In this document: one piece after another, positions 7,316 through 10,517 of the stretch
How positions within the stretch are numbered: the first letter of the stretch is position 1
How the letters are laid out: the number at the start of each line of letters is the position of its first letter
Source: an uncultured Bacteroidota bacterium
GTDB taxonomy: Bacteria > Bacteroidota > Bacteroidia > Bacteroidales > SZUA-534
DNA: 10,517 nucleotides
Direction of reading: 5' to 3'
Assembly (NCBI GenBank): GCA_937899145.1
Contig: CALBPW010000374.1
Span: 1-10,517, forward strand
Translations under genes and position numbers: made by a program
Notes under the pieces: generated by a model
Database searches by the model: none
What the model was told of the DNA's origin: nothing
Seen by the model: the letters and a program-made list of their open reading frames with translations, nothing else

Positions 7316-9169
7316 ATGAAAGGCAATAGATTTTTCAAAATCAGAGAAAAATTCACCAAGTACTTTCTAATACTTCAAGATTTATCGCGAAAGTTAGGTG
7401 TAATTGTAGCAGGGCTTTGCAATATAGTGATTGTGTTGTGCGGCTTTTTGTTTGCCACACTATTAATCGCACGGCTCGGATTTTACAATCATCAAATTGT
7501 ACAAGATAATTTGGTGTCGCTTTTGCGCAACATCTTGTTTATAACCTATTGTGCCAAAATATTTGTAACCTACATTGCCCGCAATCCTGATGGTACAATA
7601 CAAATAGTAAACCGCAAAGGGTGGGCGCGTTGGATTGACATTTCGGCAACATTACTTGCAACTATTGTGCTGCTTGCCAATACAAATGTTGTTTGGTTTG
7701 AGGCACTAAACGACACCTTTTTGTCAGGATTTGTAGCCATCTCGTTTGTGCTGCTACTCATCTTTGTATCAGAGTTTTACAAAGTTTCAAAAATATTAAT
7801 GTTGGCAAAACTGTCGCCACCAATGTTTTTTGCTGTCAGTTTTCTGATACTCATTTTCATAGGTTCAGGATTGCTTATGTTGCCCGATGTTCATATAGGC
7901 GAAATAAGTTATTTTGAATCCCTTTTTACAGCCACCAGCACTATTTGCGTGTCGGGGTTATCAATAGTTGACTTGCCTGCCACTTTTACGCTAAAAGGCG
8001 ATTGCTTGCTTTTAGTTTTATTTCAGATAGGCGGTTTAGGTGTGATGGTTTTTACCGGATTGTTCGCTTTTGCATTTACAGGCACAGTGTCGTTTAAAGA
8101 CCGGTTGATGCTGAAAGATATGTTCTCGTCCGACACCATGAGCGATGTGTTCGTCTTTCTCGCAAAAGTCATTTCGATAACATTTTTGTTTGAATTGATA
8201 GGAGCGGTGGCAATATATTTCAGCATAGCCGATACTCAAATAAAATACCCGATATTTTTCTCAATATTTCATTCAGTATCAGCATTTTGCAATTGTGGTA
8301 TATCAACATTGCCCGATGGATTTGCCAATCCGCTTGTTGAAGGCAACAACTTACTATTGCTATCGGTAGCAATACTAACAACACTTGGCGGTATCGGCTT
8401 CCCTGTACTTATATCGCTCTATACTACAGTCAATTACAACACTCGCCGATTATTGCACCTTTCAACACGCCGGCAAAGCATTATCCGCAACTCTATGAAG
8501 AGCAATATGGCAACGCAAATTGCACTTATAGCCACAATCTCTATTCTGATTGCCGGAACGCTTAGTTATTATGCGCTTGAACTAAAAAATACGCTTGCCA
8601 ACTCCGATGTAGCTTCACAATGGATAAAATCGTTCTTCTGCTGCGCCACGGCTCGTACAGCGGGGGTTAATGTTACCGACGTCAGCAATTGGGGTAATGC
8701 TACAATAATACTGATTATGGCGATAATGTGGATTGGAGCCTCGCCAGGCTCAACAGGAGGTGGCATAAAAACAACCACATTTGCATTAGCATTGTGTTCA
8801 ATAGTAAGTTTTGTGCGTGGCAATCGTTATATTGAAATAGGCTACCACCGTATCGGGCTTGAAACAATTTTGCGTGTTTTAGCATTCATTTTTATCTCAC
8901 TTATTGTTATATTTTCGGCATTTATGCTGTTTACAATATTTGAGCCAACGCAACGTCCGTTCCATCTCTTATTCGACACGGTATCGGTTTATAGCACAAC
9001 AGGATTGTCGCTAATTGGCACTACAGAACTGTCAATGCCGTCGCGTGTGCTGACAATGATACTGATGTTTGTAGGTCGCGTAGGCCCACTTACACTGCTT
9101 TCGGGCATGTTTGTGTCGCGCAAGCCCAAATATGCCAAATATCCATATATTAATTTGACAATAAACTAA
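7316..9169 (+). CDS. ktrB: TrkH/KtrB-family potassium uptake channel subunit
   Basis: The integral inner-membrane pore of a K+ uptake system. All four filter loops of the superfamily are visible: TSTICVSGLS at 207-216, SAFCNCGIS at 322-330, TARTAGVN at 445-452 and VSVYSTTGLS at 556-565, each with its filter glycine. The SPGSTGGGIKTTT segment at 476-488 matches the conserved gating-loop region of KtrB/TrkH. At 617 aa it is well over the roughly 450 aa of classical KtrB, because about 160 N-terminal residues carry four probable membrane segments (about 28-53, 66-88, 107-125, 134-153) before the first pore helix near 168. The stop is followed after 15 nt by the RCK subunit. Start 7316 abuts the preceding terminator tail; no other ATG lies before the first membrane segment. 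TrkH and KtrB share this fold; the single-RCK partner favours the KtrAB label. Family call very sure. Confidence 0.95.
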   Translation: MKGNRFFKIREKFTKYFLILQDLSRKLGVIVAGLCNIVIVLCGFLFATLLIARLGFYNHQIVQDNLVSLLRNILFITYCAKIFVTYIARNPDGTIQIVNRKGWARWIDISATLLATIVLLANTNVVWFEALNDTFLSGFVAISFVLLLIFVSEFYKVSKILMLAKLSPPMFFAVSFLILIFIGSGLLMLPDVHIGEISYFESLFTATSTICVSGLSIVDLPATFTLKGDCLLLVLFQIGGLGVMVFTGLFAFAFTGTVSFKDRLMLKDMFSSDTMSDVFVFLAKVISITFLFELIGAVAIYFSIADTQIKYPIFFSIFHSVSAFCNCGISTLPDGFANPLVEGNNLLLLSVAILTTLGGIGFPVLISLYTTVNYNTRRLLHLSTRRQSIIRNSMKSNMATQIALIATISILIAGTLSYYALELKNTLANSDVASQWIKSFFCCATARTAGVNVTDVSNWGNATIILIMAIMWIGASPGSTGGGIKTTTFALALCSIVSFVRGNRYIEIGYHRIGLETILRVLAFIFISLIVIFSAFMLFTIFEPTQRPFHLLFDTVSVYSTTGLSLIGTTELSMPSRVLTMILMFVGRVGPLTLLSGMFVSRKPKYAKYPYINLTIN

Positions 9170-9184
9170 TTAAACCATAGAATA

Positions 9185-9859
9185 ATGAAATTTATAGTTA
9201 TCGGCTTAGGTTATTTTGGAGCAACATTAGCCACACGACTTACAGAGCAAGGACATGAGGTTATCGGAATAGATAAGCGCTACGAGCGTATTGATGAACT
9301 TAAAAACCAGATTTCCAATGTGATGGAGATGGAAGCGACAAACGAAAGCGCCCTAAAAACGTTGCCCCTAAACGATACTGATGCTGTAATTGTTGCCATA
9401 GGCGAAGATATTGGCTCGTCAATCCTATCGCTATCAATACTAAAAAAACTTGGCGTAAAAAACATTATAGGCCGCATAATCAGTCCGATACACAAAAATA
9501 TACTGAACCAGATTGGCATTGAAAACACCATTCACCCCGAATCGCAAACAGCAATGCAGATAAGTCTTCAACTGCAAATAAAGAATGCGCTGAAAATCAC
9601 TGAAATAGATGATTCAAATGTGATTGTGGAATTTAAAGTGCCACAAAAATACATCACGCACACACTTGAAACAGCCAATCTGAGTTCGCGTTTCAAACTG
9701 CGAGTGATAGCCGTGAAATCGCAAGAGAAGAAAGGATTGCTGTCGCGCGACCAGGTACGAACCACTCTAATGCCCGACGGCACTTACATTTTCCGCGAAA
9801 ACGACATTATTGTTCTTGCCGGAGCACTTGATGATATGAAACGATTTGCTGCTGATTGA
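9185..9859 (+). CDS. ktrA: KtrA/TrkA-type RCK regulatory subunit of potassium uptake
   Basis: A cytoplasmic nucleotide-binding gating subunit for the channel encoded 15 nt upstream. The RCK-N Rossmann domain spans about 1-118. The dinucleotide loop GLGYFG is at 7-12, Asp30 at the end of the second strand (EVIGID) is placed to bind the ribose, and VAIGED lies at 70-75. An RCK-C (TrkA-C) domain follows at about 138-222 (ITEIDDSNVIVEFKVP, then VIAVK and ENDIIVLAG). The length of 224 aa matches single-RCK KtrA, which assembles as an octameric ring; TrkA of enterobacteria is a tandem duplication of about 450 aa. No catalytic role is expected: ATP/ADP or NAD(H) binding opens or closes the pore. Only one RCK gene is present, as usual for KtrAB. 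The 128 nt after the stop hold no gene, only the terminator of the opposing gene. Confidence 0.95.
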   Translation: MKFIVIGLGYFGATLATRLTEQGHEVIGIDKRYERIDELKNQISNVMEMEATNESALKTLPLNDTDAVIVAIGEDIGSSILSLSILKKLGVKNIIGRIISPIHKNILNQIGIENTIHPESQTAMQISLQLQIKNALKITEIDDSNVIVEFKVPQKYITHTLETANLSSRFKLRVIAVKSQEKKGLLSRDQVRTTLMPDGTYIFRENDIIVLAGALDDMKRFAAD

Positions 9860-9909
9860 AAACGTAATAAATAGCCAAGCTGCTGACAAAAGCCGACAAT
9901 CAAGCTGTC

Positions 9910-9940
9910 AAAAAAAAGATACGCGCAAAAGCGCGTATCT
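9910..9940 (-). terminator. Intrinsic terminator of the minus-strand GH43-like gene
   Basis: A perfect 10-bp stem, AGATACGCGC (9917-9926) with GCGCGTATCT (9931-9940), encloses a 4-nt loop. On the minus strand it is followed by eight T (the A run at 9910-9917, the last of which pairs in the stem). It lies about 48 nt beyond the stop at 9988. On the + strand no T-run follows, so it should stop the minus-strand gene and would be poor for ktrA. Confidence 0.85.
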
Positions 9941-9987
9941 GCAATTGGTTATCAATGTCTATTTGTATTATTTTGCGTACAACAAGA

Positions 9988-10517
9988 TTATTCTACCTTA
10001 AACCAATCAAAATCAGCATAGCCGCCAGCTTGCAGGGTTGAATAGAAGAAGACAGCAAATCGCTGTCCCATAAAATGATCGAGGCGGTAAACCATTTGCA
10101 AGGTACGGCCAATCGGATTCCAAATAGTACCATTGGTGCTATATTCGAAAGTGGCAGTGTCAACACGATTCTCAAAATTGCAAGTGGCGCGTAAATAAAC
10201 AACGTCGCTATCTGTCGGCAATGTGGCAATTAGTTGTTGTTTGCCTATAAGTTCGTTTTCAGTTGGCTGATTGTCAACCATTATAATCGATTTCTGCCCG
10301 TTTTCGGCTTTAACACCTATGTAGCCATATTGTCCTGCTAAAAGAGCAAGTCCTGCAATATCGCCGTCTTTTAAATTGCTGACATCGAGGCGGATACTGC
10401 CACGACATTTTGGGCCGAAAGTGCGTTGGGTCAGCATATTTCGGCTTTGGGTAAATAGGGTGTCAATTCTATCGGTTTTGAGCCGCAAGTAGCCTTGGCG
10501 CTCTGTTAGCGACCATA
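9988..10517 (-). CDS. C-terminal part of a glycoside hydrolase family 43-like protein (partial)
   Basis: The open frame runs off the window end; 175 residues and the stop are visible. It resembles the concanavalin-like beta-sandwich found at the C-terminus of many GH43 beta-xylosidases and arabinofuranosidases. Supporting segments are WSLTERQGYLRLKTDR at the visible start, ARN-like QSRNMLTQRTFGPKCRG, LKDGDIAGLALLAGQYGYIGV and the closing FFYSTLQAGGYADFDWFKVE. The catalytic five-bladed propeller would lie upstream, beyond position 10517, and is not seen. An in-frame TTG at 10488 is not the start, because the domain's typical 'SLTERQGYLRL' strand continues upstream of it. The likely role is plant-polysaccharide (xylan or arabinan) side-chain or oligosaccharide cleavage, in the periplasm or outside the cell. 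Transcription ends at the hairpin 9910-9940. Convergent with ktrA and functionally unrelated to it. Confidence 0.82.
   Translation of the reverse strand, partial: WSLTERQGYLRLKTDRIDTLFTQSRNMLTQRTFGPKCRGSIRLDVSNLKDGDIAGLALLAGQYGYIGVKAENGQKSIIMVDNQPTENELIGKQQLIATLPTDSDVVYLRATCNFENRVDTATFEYSTNGTIWNPIGRTLQMVYRLDHFMGQRFAVFFYSTLQAGGYADFDWFKVE

Noticed and set aside
9917..9940. The hairpin as a terminator for ktrA or as a bidirectional terminator
   Set aside because: On the + strand the stem is followed by GCAATTGG with no T-run; only the minus-strand side has one.
10486..10488. TTG as the start codon of the GH43-like protein
   Set aside because: The frame stays open upstream to the window edge and encodes a continuing domain strand (WSLTERQGY), so the gene is partial, not short.

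Overview
The window looks like a chromosomal segment of a Bacteroidota bacterium, probably of the order Bacteroidales or a near relative. The evidence is the AT-rich sequence, start codons without clear Shine-Dalgarno sites, a promoter of the Bacteroidota type (TTTG-N18-TAnnTTTG), and two envelope proteins with the TPR / PD40 propeller / regulatory-like / OmpA architecture typical of the phylum (PorE-like). The assignment rests on family recognition and motifs, not on a database search.

Layout. (1) At the left edge, nt 15-65 encode the first 17 residues of an RluA-type pseudouridine synthase on the + strand. They join abruptly, at an A-rich stretch near nt 61-66, to the 3' end of a minus-strand yfiR-like gene, which has lost its own stop codon. 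(2) The minus strand from 3084 to about 66 is a two-gene operon: a large PorE-like protein with a C-terminal OmpA domain (820 aa), then, 5 nt further on, a periplasmic YfiR/DUF4154-family protein. (3) Divergent from it is a probable Rossmann/SAM-methyltransferase-like gene (3158-3955). (4) Next come a nine-repeat TPR protein (4140-5198) and, 12 nt later, a second PorE-like protein (683 aa, 5211-7262), closed by a strong intrinsic terminator. (5) A potassium-uptake pair follows: a TrkH/KtrB channel subunit (7316-9169) and a single-RCK KtrA-type regulator (9185-9859). (6) At the right edge, on the minus strand, is the C-terminal beta-sandwich of a glycoside-hydrolase-43-like protein, cut by the window end and followed by its own intrinsic terminator.

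How the genes may work together. The two PorE-like proteins are clear paralogues. Each should span the periplasm, binding peptidoglycan through OmpA and carrying TPR and propeller domains for protein contacts. The most interesting unit is the first operon. A peptidoglycan-binding OmpA-domain protein coupled to a YfiR-family protein recalls the Pseudomonas YfiB-YfiR pair, in which an outer-membrane OmpA-like protein controls a periplasmic YfiR that in turn restrains an inner-membrane signalling enzyme. Here the YfiB role would fall to a much larger four-domain protein. The expected inner-membrane partner, if it lies downstream of yfiR, has been removed by the left-edge junction. The Ktr pair and the glycoside hydrolase look like independent neighbours.
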